A stretch of 64,000 bases of DNA from contig NZ_LNBE01000004.1 of the NCBI RefSeq assembly GCF_001445655.1, positions 930,001 through 994,000 of the forward strand. The letters are read 5' to 3'. Positions 9,541 through 18,589 of the stretch are shown here, piece after piece; position 1 is the stretch's first letter, and every line of letters starts with the position of its first letter. The translations under genes and the position numbers were made by a program. Source of the stretch: Streptomyces roseifaciens (GTDB lineage Bacteria; Actinomycetota; Actinomycetes; Streptomycetales; Streptomycetaceae). The notes beneath the pieces were generated by a model. The model did no database searches, had not been told where the DNA came from, and saw only the letters and a program-made list of their open reading frames with translations.

Positions 9541-10240
9541 GCGCACGGACCCGGCCCACCCCTGGGCCGGCACCGCGGCTGCCGCACGCCCCTTCCACCG
9601 CAGCAGCACCCAGCCGCAATGACGCGGCCCGGCGGCGCCGTACTCACCTCCAGGCCGGCTCGGCACCGCCGGTCTCCGCCGCGGGGGTTGGTCGCCGTGG
9701 CGGCGGGGGCGTGGTGCGTGGCACGGGCCCCGGAGCGGAACCCTGTCCGGGCGAGACAGCCGCTGCCCTCTCCCGCCGCAGCGGCGCCCAGCCGCAATGG
9801 CGCGGCCCGGCGGTGCCGTGCTCGCCTGCCGGCCGGCTCGGCACCGCCGTTCTCCCCTGTGGGGATTGTCCGCCGTCGCGGCAGGGGCGTGGTGCGTGGC
9901 ACGGGCCCGGAGTGGAGCCCTGTCCGGGCGGGGCAGCCCGCTGCCTTCTCCCGCCGCGGCGGCGCTCAGCCGCGATGGCGCGGCCCGGCGGTGCCGTGCT
10001 CACCTCCAGGTCGGCTTGGCACCGCCGGTTTCCGCCGCGGGGGTTGTCCGCCGTCGCGGCGGGGGAGAGGCTGCAGGGCACCCTCATGCGTAAGCCGCGA
10101 GTCTTCTCCCGCCGCGGCGGCGCTCAGCCGCGATGGCGCGGCCCGGCGGTGCCGTGCTCACCTGCTGGCGGCTCGGCGCCGCCGGTCTCCGCCGTGCGGG
10201 CCGCCCGTCGCCGCGGCGGAGAGGAGCCCACCCCGCACCG
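9541..10240. repeat. Array of four ~178-bp hairpin-bearing tandem repeats
   Basis: This fills the 782-bp gap between chorismate mutase and pepN. Units begin near 9591, 9769, 9947 and 10105 (measured on CGCGGCCCGG at 9623, 9801, 9979 and 10137), giving periods of 178, 178 and 158 bp; 9541-9590 resembles the end of another unit. Every unit contains an inverted repeat, best in unit 3: CCGGCGGTGCC at 9985-9995 pairs with GGCACCGCCGG at 10018-10028 around a 22-nt loop. Units 1, 3 and 4 also carry CCGCCGCG paired with CGCGGCGG-type sequence; in unit 2 this second pairing is only CCCCTG with CAGGGG. All frames are open in places but share no plausible start or ribosome site, so it is read as non-coding. 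A related patch lies at 36.7-37.05 kb. Confidence 0.85.
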
Positions 10241-10298
10241 CGCCCGAACCCCCAATTCCCGCCTCGGCACAGCGCCAGCGATACGGCAGCATGGACCC

Positions 10299-12833
10299 AT
10301 GCCCGTACTCACACGCGATGAAGCCCAGGCCCGCGCCCGTCTCCTCGACGTTCACCGGTACACCGTCGACCTCGATCTCACCCGTGGCGACGAGCTCTTC
10401 GGATCCACGACCCGTATCCGGTTCACCGCGCGCCACGCGGGCGACACCTTCGTCGAGCTCCGGCCGGCCGCCCTGCACCGCGCCGTCCTCGACGGCCGGC
10501 CCCTCGACACGGCCGCGCTCGACGACAACCGGCTCGCCCTCGCCCTGACCCCGGGCGAGCACGAGCTGCTGATAGAGGCCGACATGCGCTACTCCCGTAC
10601 GGGCGAGGGCATGCACCGTTTCACCGATCCCGCCGACGGCGAGACCTACCTCTACACCCAGACCTTCATCGACGACGTCCAGCGCGTCTTCGCCGCGTTC
10701 GACCAGCCCGACCTCAAGGCGGTCTTCGACGCGACGGTGACCGCCCCGCCGCACTGGACCGTCCTCGGCAACGCCGTGGCCACCCGCACCGGCGACCCGG
10801 CCGAGGGCCGCTGGACGCTCGCCACCACGCAGCCCCTGAGCACGTACTTCGTCGCCTTCGCCGCCGGCCCCTGGCACTCCGTCCGCACCGAGCACGCCGG
10901 CCTGCCCTTCGCCCTGCACTGCCGCCGTTCCCTCGCGCCTCACCTGGACGCCGACGCCGAGGAGCTCTTCGACATCACGCGCCGCTGCTTCGACCGCTTC
11001 CACGAGATCTTCGACGAGCCCTACCCCTTCGACTCCTACGACCAGGCGTTCGTCCCCGAGTTCAACGCCGCCGCGATGGAGAACCCGGGACTGGTCACCT
11101 TCCGCGACGAGTACATCTTCCGTTCGGCGGTCACCGACACCGAGCGCGAGACCCGCGGCGTGACGGTCGCCCACGAGATGGCCCACATGTGGTTCGGCGA
11201 CCTGGTCACCCTCCGCTGGTGGGACGACATCTGGCTCAACGAGTCGTTCGCGGAGTACATGGGCTACCAGATCCTCGCCGAGGCCACCCGCTTCGACGGC
11301 ACCTGGACCGACTTCGCCTGCGCCCGCAAGGGCTGGGGCTACGACGCCGACCAGCGCCCCTCGACCCACCCCGTCGCCCCCGACGCGGAGGCCGTCCGGG
11401 ACACCGCCTCCGCACTGCTGAACTTCGACGGCATCTCCTACGCGAAGGGCGCCTCCGCCCTGCGCCAGCTCGTGGCCTGGCTCGGCGAGAAGGACTTCCT
11501 CGCCGGCATCAACGACCACTTCGCCCGCCACCGCTTCGGCAACGCCGCACTCGCCGACTTCCTCGACTCCCTGGCCCGCAACACCGACCGCGACGTGCAC
11601 GCCTGGGCGGCGACCTGGCTGCGCACCAGCGGCGTCGACACCCTCACCCCCACGGTCGCCGACGACGGCCGCGGCGGCTGGCGCCTGGACGTCCGCCACG
11701 ACGGCACCCGCCCGCACCACCTCGCCGTCGGCCTCTACGACCGCGCCCCGGACGGCTCCGGCGCCCTCGTCGCCCGCGACCGCCTCACGGCCGACCTGCC
11801 CGTGGGCGGCGGCACCCGCACCGTCGAGGGCACCGGCCCCCGCCCGGCCCTCGTCCTGCTCAACGACGGCGACCTCACGTACGCCAAGGTCCGCCTGGAC
11901 GCCACGTCGTGGGAGACCGCCCTCGGCTCGCTGCCGGCGCTGCCCGACCCCCTCACCCGGGCCGTCCTGTGGAACGCCGCCCGCGACATGGTCCGCGACG
12001 GCGAGCTCGCCCCCGCCGCGTACCTGGACGCCGCCCGCGCCCACCTGCCCCACGAGACCGACGTGGCCGTCACCCGGGGCGTCCTCGCGTTCGCCCGCGG
12101 CCAGGTCGCCGACCGCTACGTGACCCCCGCCGACCGCCCCGCGGTCCTGGCGGGCCTCACCGCCCTCGCCCAGGACCTGCTGGACCGCACCCACGACCGG
12201 GAGGAGGACGGCACGGCCCAGGGCCTGCGCCTGACCGCCGTCCGCACCCTGATCGACAGCGCCACGACCCCGGACACGCTCGACGCCTGGCTCCGGGACG
12301 GCACCGTCCCCGGCGGCCCGGCCCTCGACCCCGAACTGCGCTGGCGCGCCCTCGCCCGCCTCGCCGTCCTCGGCGCCACCACGGCCGCGGCCGTCGACGC
12401 CGAGCTAGCCCGCGACCCGAGCGCGACCGGCCAGGAGGGCGCCGCCCGCTGCCGGGCCGCCCTCCCGCACCCGGCGGCCAAGGAAGCCGCCTGGCGGGCC
12501 ATGTACGACGCGGAGCACCGCCCGGAGCTCTCCAACTACCTGTTCACCGCCACCGCCGAAGGCTTCTGGCAGCACGAGCAGCTCGACCTCGTACGCCCCT
12601 ACCTCGACCGCTACCACCCGGCCGCCGTCGCCCTCGCGGCCCGCCGCGGCCCCGCCCTGGCCGCGGCCGCGGGCGCCGCCGGCTTCCCCCGCCCCTTCGT
12701 CGAGCAGCACACCCTCGACCTCGGCGAGGAGTGCCTGCGCACGGACGGCCCGACCCCCGCCCTGCGCCGCCGGCTCGACGACCAGCTCGACGACCTGCGC
12801 CGCGCCCTGCGCATCAGGGAACGCCAGGGGTAA
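10299..12833 (+). CDS. pepN: Aminopeptidase N, M1 family
   Basis: This 844-aa zinc metallo-aminopeptidase removes N-terminal residues from peptides in the cytoplasm. The exopeptidase motif appears as AAMENPGLV, the zinc site as HEMAH (292-296) with the third ligand Glu315 in NESFAEYM, exactly 18 residues after HEXXH. The C-terminal half is the helical ERAP1-like domain. The length matches actinobacterial PepN (about 840-860). ATG 10299 starts MPVLTRDEAQ; the open frame continues upstream through the repeat array, but those residues are low-complexity and not PepN-like. A strong bidirectional terminator follows. Confidence 0.95.
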   Translation: MPVLTRDEAQARARLLDVHRYTVDLDLTRGDELFGSTTRIRFTARHAGDTFVELRPAALHRAVLDGRPLDTAALDDNRLALALTPGEHELLIEADMRYSRTGEGMHRFTDPADGETYLYTQTFIDDVQRVFAAFDQPDLKAVFDATVTAPPHWTVLGNAVATRTGDPAEGRWTLATTQPLSTYFVAFAAGPWHSVRTEHAGLPFALHCRRSLAPHLDADAEELFDITRRCFDRFHEIFDEPYPFDSYDQAFVPEFNAAAMENPGLVTFRDEYIFRSAVTDTERETRGVTVAHEMAHMWFGDLVTLRWWDDIWLNESFAEYMGYQILAEATRFDGTWTDFACARKGWGYDADQRPSTHPVAPDAEAVRDTASALLNFDGISYAKGASALRQLVAWLGEKDFLAGINDHFARHRFGNAALADFLDSLARNTDRDVHAWAATWLRTSGVDTLTPTVADDGRGGWRLDVRHDGTRPHHLAVGLYDRAPDGSGALVARDRLTADLPVGGGTRTVEGTGPRPALVLLNDGDLTYAKVRLDATSWETALGSLPALPDPLTRAVLWNAARDMVRDGELAPAAYLDAARAHLPHETDVAVTRGVLAFARGQVADRYVTPADRPAVLAGLTALAQDLLDRTHDREEDGTAQGLRLTAVRTLIDSATTPDTLDAWLRDGTVPGGPALDPELRWRALARLAVLGATTAAAVDAELARDPSATGQEGAARCRAALPHPAAKEAAWRAMYDAEHRPELSNYLFTATAEGFWQHEQLDLVRPYLDRYHPAAVALAARRGPALAAAAGAAGFPRPFVEQHTLDLGEECLRTDGPTPALRRRLDDQLDDLRRALRIRERQG

Positions 12834-12840
12834 CCGCCCC

Positions 12841-12871
12841 GGGAAGCCGGGAAGCCGGGAAGCCGGGAAGG
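12841..12871. repeat. 8-bp tandem repeat
   Basis: GGGAAGCC is repeated nearly four times just after the pepN stop and before the terminator hairpin. Confidence 0.7.
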
Positions 12872-12888
12872 CCTGGAACACCCGGGAA

Positions 12889-12932
12889 CGCCGAAGGCTC
12901 CGCACCCGGAAAGGGGTGCGGAGCCTTCGGCG
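12889..12932. terminator. Bidirectional terminator between convergent genes
   Basis: A perfect 19-bp inverted repeat (12889-12907 with 12914-12932) with a 6-nt loop separates pepN from the convergent ATP-synthase b-like gene. It can serve both strands. Confidence 0.85.
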
Positions 12933-12965
12933 TCCGAGATGTGTCGCAGCGGCGGCCTGCCGCTG

Positions 12966-13520
12966 TCAGCCGCGCGCCTCGCGGGCGGCGTCGGAGGCCT
13001 GCGCGGTGCGCAGCTCCTCCATGAAGCGGTCCACCGTGCCGTTCTCGCGGGCGGACTGGGCGACGTCCTCACCGACGATGCGGCCGGCCAGCTCCGTGGC
13101 CAGCACGCCGACCTGCTCGCGCAGCTCGGCCTCGGCGACCGCGCGCTCGGCGTCGATCACGGCGTGGCCCGCGGAGATGATCTCCTCGCGCTGGCGCTGG
13201 CCCTCGGCACGCAGCTCGGCGATGATCGCCGTGCCCTGCTCGAGCGACTCCTGGCGCAGGCGCGCGGCCTCGTGCCGGGCCTCGGCCAGCAGCTCCTGGT
13301 ACTCGGTGTGGACCCGGGCGGCCTCCGCGCGGATCTCCTCCGCCTCGTCGAAGCGGCCGTCGGTGGCCTTCTCGCGCTCGACGAGGACCTTGTTGATCCG
13401 GGGCAGCAGCACCTTCGCCATCACGGCGAAGACGATGAAGAACAGCACGGCGCCGAGCACGAGCGGCGCGGGCTCGGGCTTGAGCGGCCCTACGTCGAGA
13501 GCGAGAAAGTTCATGGCCAT
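12966..13520 (-). CDS. Orphan F0 ATP synthase subunit b-like protein
   Basis: This 184-aa protein has the build of ATP synthase subunit b: one N-terminal membrane helix (residues 18-38), a LLPRINKVLVERE hinge, and a long charged Ala/Glu/Arg coiled coil with EARHEAARLRQE and AEGQRQREEII. It ends with a delta-binding-like segment including VLATELAGRIVGED. In Streptomyces, atpF normally sits inside atpIBEFHAGDC; here no other atp gene is present, so this is a paralogue. It may form an alternative peripheral stalk or have been recruited elsewhere. The start at 13520 is supported by a -10 box 7 bp upstream; Met3 at 13514 is an alternative. Confidence 0.85.
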   Translation of the reverse strand: MAMNFLALDVGPLKPEPAPLVLGAVLFFIVFAVMAKVLLPRINKVLVEREKATDGRFDEAEEIRAEAARVHTEYQELLAEARHEAARLRQESLEQGTAIIAELRAEGQRQREEIISAGHAVIDAERAVAEAELREQVGVLATELAGRIVGEDVAQSARENGTVDRFMEELRTAQASDAAREARG

Positions 13521-13533
13521 GGGGTGCAGATTA
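13521..13533 (-). promoter_or_regulatory. -10 box TAATCT for the b-like gene
   Basis: Reading the minus strand, TAATCT (13533-13528) precedes the ATG at 13520 by 7 bp with no ribosome site between, as in leaderless genes. Confidence 0.5.
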
Positions 13534-13741
13534 GTCGACGGAACGGGGTGCGTCCGCCCCGGACCCCATTAGCAGACACATCTCACCCCGGTTGCACGGC
13601 CTTCCCCCCATCGAGCGAAACCCGCCGCTACGCCGGTCACCGAACGTGCGCCGAACGTAACTTGTTGCAGTTGCCGCTCGTCACAGCCCGGACCGACCCC
13701 ACAGCATGCGCTCGAAGTCAACCCAAAAGGGGCAAAGTTAA

Positions 13742-15271
13742 ATGCCTGCGCCCGCCGGCCCCACCGTCGCCTCCCCCCACGACGCCGCAGACCGCACCCC
13801 AGCCCCCCTCGCCGGCGGCACCCGAGGGCCCGAGGCCCTGCGCCCCCTCCTCGGTACCGTGCTCGACGCCCTCGCCGAAGGCGCCGCCACCCGCCGGGGC
13901 CCCTTCCCGCCCGGCGGCCCCGAAGCCGTCACCGCCCGCGTCCGCGCCCGCGCCGCCCCGGTCCTCCCCGAGACCGGCACCGGGGCCCACGAAGCGCTCC
14001 ACACCCTCGTCGGCGCCCTGGCCGAGGGCGCCGCCGACCCGGCCCACCCCCACTGCGCCGCCCACCTGCACTGCCCGCCCCTCGCGGTGGCCGCCGCAGC
14101 GGACCTCGCCGCCGCCGCCCTCAACCCCTCCCTCGACTCCTGGGACCAGGCCCCGGCCGCCACCGCCCTCGAAACCCTCACCACCCGGGCCCTGGCAGCC
14201 CTCGCCTACCCCCGGCACCCGGCCCCGGACGCCTTGGTCACCACCGGCGGCACCGAGTCCAACCAGCTGGCCCTCCTCCTGGCCAGGGAGACGGCCGGAG
14301 AGACGGCCCGGGCAGCAACCGGAGACGCGCCCCGGGGGCCGTCAAGGCAGCCGGCTCCCGAATCCGCCACACAACCCCCCGGGCGAGCCGCCCACCCGCT
14401 CCGCATCATCTGCGGAGCCAACGCCCACCACAGCATCCACCGCGCCGCCTGGCTCCTCGGACTGCCCGCCCCCCTCACCCTCCCCACCCCCGCCGGCATC
14501 CTCGACCCCACCCTCCTCCACACAGCCCTCACCGACCCCGCCACCACCGGCACCCCCACCCTCGTCGTCGCCACCGCCGGCACCACCGACACCGGCCGCA
14601 TCGACCCCCTCCCCGCCATCGCCGACCTCTGCCACACCCACGGCGCCCGCCTCCACATCGACGCCTCCTACGGCGGCCCCCTCCTCTTCAGCGACACCCT
14701 CCGCCCCGCCCTCGACGGCCTCGACCGCGCCCACACCATCGCCGTCGACCTCCACAAACTCGGCTGGCAGCCCGTCGCCGCAGGCCTCCTCGCCGTCCCC
14801 GACAGCGCCGCCCTCCACCCCCTCGCCCACCACGCCGACTACCTCAACGCCCCCGACGACACCCGGGCCGGCCTCCCCGACCTCCTCGGCCGCTCCCTGC
14901 GCACCACCCGCCGCCCCGACATCCTCAAGATCGCCGTCACACTCCGGGCCCTGGGCCGCCGCGGCCTCGGCGACCTCGCCGAACGGGTCTGCACCGCCGC
15001 CCGGCACTTCGCCGACCTCATCGACGCCCACCCCGGCTTCGACCTCTACGCGCGCCCCACCCTCAGCACCGTCCTCTTCCGCCCCACCCCCACCGACGAC
15101 CGCACCACCGCCGCACTCCGGCGCACCCTCCTCCACCACGGCCACGCCGTCCTCGGCCGCACCACCACCCCCGAGGGCCTCTGGCTCAAAGCCACCCTCC
15201 TCAACCCCCACACGACACCCGACGACCTCCGCACACTCCTCACCCTCGTGGAAGGCCAGGTACGCCGATGA
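13742..15271 (+). CDS. PLP-dependent decarboxylase, DesA-like (lysine/ornithine type)
   Basis: This 509-aa group II PLP decarboxylase resembles DesA, which makes cadaverine from lysine for desferrioxamine. The Schiff-base lysine is Lys339 in VDLHKLGWQP; HIDASYGG is the Asp that binds the pyridine ring, and TTGGTESNQLALL and NPSLDSWDQ are family signatures. The active-site lysine context differs from typical DesA, where the residues after HK are aromatic, so lysine as substrate is an inference. An internal Gly/Ala/Pro-rich insertion lies near residues 185-220. It overlaps the next gene by 4 bp (ATGA), showing one operon. No iron box is visible upstream. Confidence 0.85.
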   Translation: MPAPAGPTVASPHDAADRTPAPLAGGTRGPEALRPLLGTVLDALAEGAATRRGPFPPGGPEAVTARVRARAAPVLPETGTGAHEALHTLVGALAEGAADPAHPHCAAHLHCPPLAVAAAADLAAAALNPSLDSWDQAPAATALETLTTRALAALAYPRHPAPDALVTTGGTESNQLALLLARETAGETARAATGDAPRGPSRQPAPESATQPPGRAAHPLRIICGANAHHSIHRAAWLLGLPAPLTLPTPAGILDPTLLHTALTDPATTGTPTLVVATAGTTDTGRIDPLPAIADLCHTHGARLHIDASYGGPLLFSDTLRPALDGLDRAHTIAVDLHKLGWQPVAAGLLAVPDSAALHPLAHHADYLNAPDDTRAGLPDLLGRSLRTTRRPDILKIAVTLRALGRRGLGDLAERVCTAARHFADLIDAHPGFDLYARPTLSTVLFRPTPTDDRTTAALRRTLLHHGHAVLGRTTTPEGLWLKATLLNPHTTPDDLRTLLTLVEGQVRR

Positions 15272-16773
15272 AAACCCCGCCACCCCCGAAGAACCCCCCG
15301 CAGAACACCCCCGACACCCCGCCGCCCCCCAAGCCCGAAACAGCCCCCGAAACACCGGCCTCCCCCCAGACCACACCCGACCGCCCACTCGACATCGCCG
15401 GCATCGGCATCGGCCCCTTCAACCTCTCCCTCGCCGCCCTCGCCCACGGCATCCCCGGCCTCCGCACCGCCTGCTACGACCAGAACCACACCTTCCGCTG
15501 GCACGCGGGCCTGCTCATCGACGGCACCACCCTCCAGGTCCCCTTCCTCGCCGACCTCGTCACCCTCGCCGACCCCACCAGCCCCTGGAGCTTCCTCAAC
15601 TACCTCAAGTCCCGCGAACGGCTCTACCCCTTCTACTTCGCCGAGCGCTTCCACATCCAGCGCGCCGAATACGACGCCTACTGCCGCTGGGTCAGCCAAT
15701 CCCTCCCCGGCCTCCACTTCGGCCACCAGATCGACGCGATCCGCTGGAACCCCGAACGCAACCTCTTCGAAATCGACTTCACCCAGCTCGACACCGACGG
15801 CGAAGCCGAAGCCCTCGGCCGCACCTACACCCGCAACCTCGTCCTCGGCGTCGGCACCGCCCCCTACGTCCCCGACCCCCTACGCCCCCTCGTCGACGCC
15901 CCCGCCGTCCCCGTCATCCACTCCGCCGACTACCTCGACCACCGCGAACGCATCCTCGCCGCCGAACACATCACCGTCATCGGATCGGGCCAGTCCGGCG
16001 CCGAAGTCTTCCTCGACCTCCTCCGCAACCGCCCCGCCGGCCGCGAAAAACTCCACTGGCTCGCCCGCACCCCCGCCTTCGCCCCCATGGAATACAGCAA
16101 ACTCGGCCTCGAACAATTCACACCGGACTACACCCGCTACTTCCACGCCCTCCCCGAAGCCGTACGCAACCAACTCCTGCCCCAGCAATGGCAACTCCAC
16201 AAGGGCATCGCCGCCGACACCCTCGCCGCCATCCACGACGAGCTCTACCGCCGCAGCCTCCACGGCGGCTGGCCCGACACCGTCCTCACCCCCGGCGTCT
16301 TCGTCCGCACCGCCGGCCGCGTCGGCACCACCCGCGTCGAACTCCACCTCGAACACGCCCAGCAAGGCACCCGCTCCCGCGTCACCACCGACGCCGTCAT
16401 CCTCGCCACCGGCTACCGCGAACGCCCCGTCGACACCCTCCTCGCCGCCCTCGACCCCTACATCCGCCGCGACCACAGCGAACGCCCCCGCATCGACGAG
16501 AACCACCGCCTCGTCCTCGACCCCCTGGTCCGCGGCGCCATCCACGTCCAGAACGCCGAACGCCACACCCACGGCATCGGCACCCCCGACCTCGGCCTCG
16601 CCGCCTGGCGCAGCGCCACCATCCTCAACGCGATCACGGAAAAGGCGGCCTACCCCCTGCCGGAGCGGACCGCCTTCACCACCTTCGGCCTGGAGCCACG
16701 GCCTCAGCCACGACCCCGCGCCACCGCATCAGAAGACCGGCGCACCATCCCGCGTCAGCTTCCAGTCCACTGA
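15268..16773 (+). CDS. Lysine/ornithine/cadaverine N-monooxygenase, DesB/IucD/SidA family
   Basis: This 501-aa flavin-dependent N-hydroxylase would convert a primary amine, probably the product of the coupled decarboxylase, to a hydroxylamine using NADPH and O2. The FAD motif GIGIGPFNLSLA is at 45-56, the NADPH motif VIGSGQSGAEV is central, and ATGYRERPVD with the C-terminal FAD contacts ends the domain. The first ~40 residues are Pro/Thr-rich and absent from usual members. In desferrioxamine clusters this gene is followed by an acyltransferase (desC) and an NIS synthetase (desD); here a convergent 5'-nucleotidase follows, overlapping by 45 bp. Confidence 0.88.
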   Translation: MKTPPPPKNPPQNTPDTPPPPKPETAPETPASPQTTPDRPLDIAGIGIGPFNLSLAALAHGIPGLRTACYDQNHTFRWHAGLLIDGTTLQVPFLADLVTLADPTSPWSFLNYLKSRERLYPFYFAERFHIQRAEYDAYCRWVSQSLPGLHFGHQIDAIRWNPERNLFEIDFTQLDTDGEAEALGRTYTRNLVLGVGTAPYVPDPLRPLVDAPAVPVIHSADYLDHRERILAAEHITVIGSGQSGAEVFLDLLRNRPAGREKLHWLARTPAFAPMEYSKLGLEQFTPDYTRYFHALPEAVRNQLLPQQWQLHKGIAADTLAAIHDELYRRSLHGGWPDTVLTPGVFVRTAGRVGTTRVELHLEHAQQGTRSRVTTDAVILATGYRERPVDTLLAALDPYIRRDHSERPRIDENHRLVLDPLVRGAIHVQNAERHTHGIGTPDLGLAAWRSATILNAITEKAAYPLPERTAFTTFGLEPRPQPRPRATASEDRRTIPRQLPVH

Positions 16774-18543
16774 GGCGAACTTCGCCACATCGATCGTCCC
16801 CTGAGCCTTCACCCAAGAAATGATCGTGTTACGGATCTCCTCCGGATTCGCCCACACCTGCTTCGCCCGAGCCACGTGCGGGAAATTCCCCCCACCACTC
16901 GCCCGGTAATTGTTCACCGCCAGCACGAACTGCGCCGCGTCGTCCAGCGGCTTCCCGTCGAACATCAGCTTCGCGATCCGCGACCCCGGCGCCTTCGCGA
17001 TGTCGATCTCGTACGAGAGGCCGCTGACCGCGTCATAGTTGTAATCCGGAATGCTCTCCGCATTCGTCAGCCTCGCCGGATCCACCGGCGCACCCGCAGC
17101 CGTCCGGACGAAATACCGCGCCGAGAACTCCAGATACTCCCGCAGCTGCGCACCCGTCAGCACCCGGGCCTCCAGCGTGTTCTCGAACGGATACAACCCG
17201 GCGACCTCACGGATCGTCACCTTCCCCGCCGGCACCGCCGCCGTCCGCGAGAAACACGACGCCTGCGACAACACCGGCAACGCCGCATGAGCCGTCCCGG
17301 CCAGCGCCGCCTTCACCGTCTCCTTCTGCACATGATTGATGAAGTCGATGATCGGCGTGTCCTTGTACGCCGCCTCGGCCGCGCTCATCGCCCCCGTCGA
17401 CGTACCGATCACCTGGTTCACGTACGCCACGACCTTCTCGTGCTCGTCGCGCAGCAACCGGGTGATCTTCTTGTCCTCGGCCACCGTGTTCGAATTCAGC
17501 ACCTTCGCCGAAACCGACTCCACCTGCCAGCGACCCCGCTCCCACACCAGACCGAAGTCGAAGAGCGTCAGCCGCTGACCCCACTTCAGCGGCTCCGACA
17601 GCACGACCTGCTTGCCCGTCTTCTTGTTCGCCACCCGGTACTCCGGGATCTCCGTGTGCGCATGGCCCACCAGGATCGCGTCGATCCCCGGCACCTGCTC
17701 CGCAACCAGCGCAGCCGCATTCTCGATGTGCGGCAGCTGGTCACCGTACGAAGAGGTCCCGCTCGAACCCGAGTGCGCCGAGACGATCACCACGTCCGCA
17801 CCCATCGAACGCAGCCGCGGCACCCACTTCGCCGCCTGCTCCTCCAGACCCGGGAACACCATCTTCCCCTGGACATTCGCCTTGTCCCAGATCGCGATAC
17901 CCGGATTCGTCAGCCCCAGGATCGCCACCTTCACATCACGCCCGAAAGGCGTGCACACCCGCTTCATCACATAAGGCGCAAAAGCCGGCCGCAGCGACTT
18001 CGCATCGAGCGCATTCGCCCCCAACAGCGGGAAGTCGCACTGCTCCTCGAACTTCCGCAGCACCGGGATGCCGTAATTGAACTCGTGATTCCCGAGCGCC
18101 GCGGCGTCGTAGCCGATGGCATTCATCGCCTGGGCCATCGGATGCACCGGACCGTGCGCCTTGGTGATCGGGTCCACCTTGGCGTAGTAGTACGACAACT
18201 GGGTGCCCTGGATCGTGTCACCCGCGTCGATCAGCAGGGTGTTGCGGCGCCCCTTCTCCGCACGGACCTGATTCACGAGCGTCGAGATCTTCGCCAGACC
18301 CACGTCATTGTGCGCCTTGTCGTCGAACTCGGCGTCCGTGAAATAGTCCCAGTTGAAGACGTTCCCGTGCAGGTCCGTCGTCCCCATGACAGTGAACGAG
18401 TACTTCCGCTTCCCCCGGCCGCCCGTCAGGCCCCCATCCACCTCCCGCGCCTCGGCCGACCCGGCACCCACCGCCCCCACGAGCGCGACCCCCGCGCCCG
18501 TCGCGGCAGTACGCCCCAGAAAGTTCCTCCGGTTCAGCGGCAC
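16729..18543 (-). CDS. Tat-exported 5'-nucleotidase / cyclic-nucleotide phosphodiesterase
   Basis: This exported phosphoesterase (604 aa) releases phosphate from nucleotides outside the membrane. GTG 18543 follows a GGGGAGAAG site and gives a twin-arginine signal (PLNRRNFLGRTAATGAG) with a probable cut after GSAEA. The metallophosphatase half has TTDLHGNVFNW, ALGNHEFNYG and VGHAHTEIPEY, which bind two metals; the C-terminal half is the 5'-nucleotidase substrate domain (INHVQKETV, AVNNYRASGGGNFP). Export suggests phosphate or nucleoside scavenging. Three 12-bp direct repeats lie just upstream of the ribosome site. Confidence 0.93.
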   Translation of the reverse strand: MPLNRRNFLGRTAATGAGVALVGAVGAGSAEAREVDGGLTGGRGKRKYSFTVMGTTDLHGNVFNWDYFTDAEFDDKAHNDVGLAKISTLVNQVRAEKGRRNTLLIDAGDTIQGTQLSYYYAKVDPITKAHGPVHPMAQAMNAIGYDAAALGNHEFNYGIPVLRKFEEQCDFPLLGANALDAKSLRPAFAPYVMKRVCTPFGRDVKVAILGLTNPGIAIWDKANVQGKMVFPGLEEQAAKWVPRLRSMGADVVIVSAHSGSSGTSSYGDQLPHIENAAALVAEQVPGIDAILVGHAHTEIPEYRVANKKTGKQVVLSEPLKWGQRLTLFDFGLVWERGRWQVESVSAKVLNSNTVAEDKKITRLLRDEHEKVVAYVNQVIGTSTGAMSAAEAAYKDTPIIDFINHVQKETVKAALAGTAHAALPVLSQASCFSRTAAVPAGKVTIREVAGLYPFENTLEARVLTGAQLREYLEFSARYFVRTAAGAPVDPARLTNAESIPDYNYDAVSGLSYEIDIAKAPGSRIAKLMFDGKPLDDAAQFVLAVNNYRASGGGNFPHVARAKQVWANPEEIRNTIISWVKAQGTIDVAKFASVDWKLTRDGAPVF

Positions 18544-18553
18544 TTCTTCTCCC

Positions 18554-18589
18554 CAAGTCACAGTGCAAGTCACAGCGCAAGTCACAATG
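18554..18589 (-). promoter_or_regulatory. Three 12-bp direct repeats upstream of the 5'-nucleotidase
   Basis: On the minus strand TGTGACTTG recurs three times at exactly 12-bp spacing (units 18578-18589, 18566-18577, 18554-18565) and ends at the ribosome site. The layout suits an operator with protein bound on one face of the helix. It is not a good match to the Streptomyces PHO box. Confidence 0.4.

Noticed and set aside
9541..10240. Repeat array considered as CRISPR
   Set aside because: Units are ~178 bp and similar along their whole length, with no short repeats, no unique spacers and no cas genes.
9711..10298. In-frame upstream extension of pepN through the repeats
   Set aside because: The residues repeat with the DNA units, are not PepN-like and lack a ribosome site.
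13521..13741. Iron box (DmdR/IdeR type) before the desA-like gene
   Set aside because: No TTAGGTTAGGCTAACCTAA-like palindrome is present in the intergenic region.
12939..16823. A 1294-aa plus-strand open frame
   Set aside because: Pro/Ser/Arg-rich shadow over the b-like gene and the decarboxylase/hydroxylase pair.
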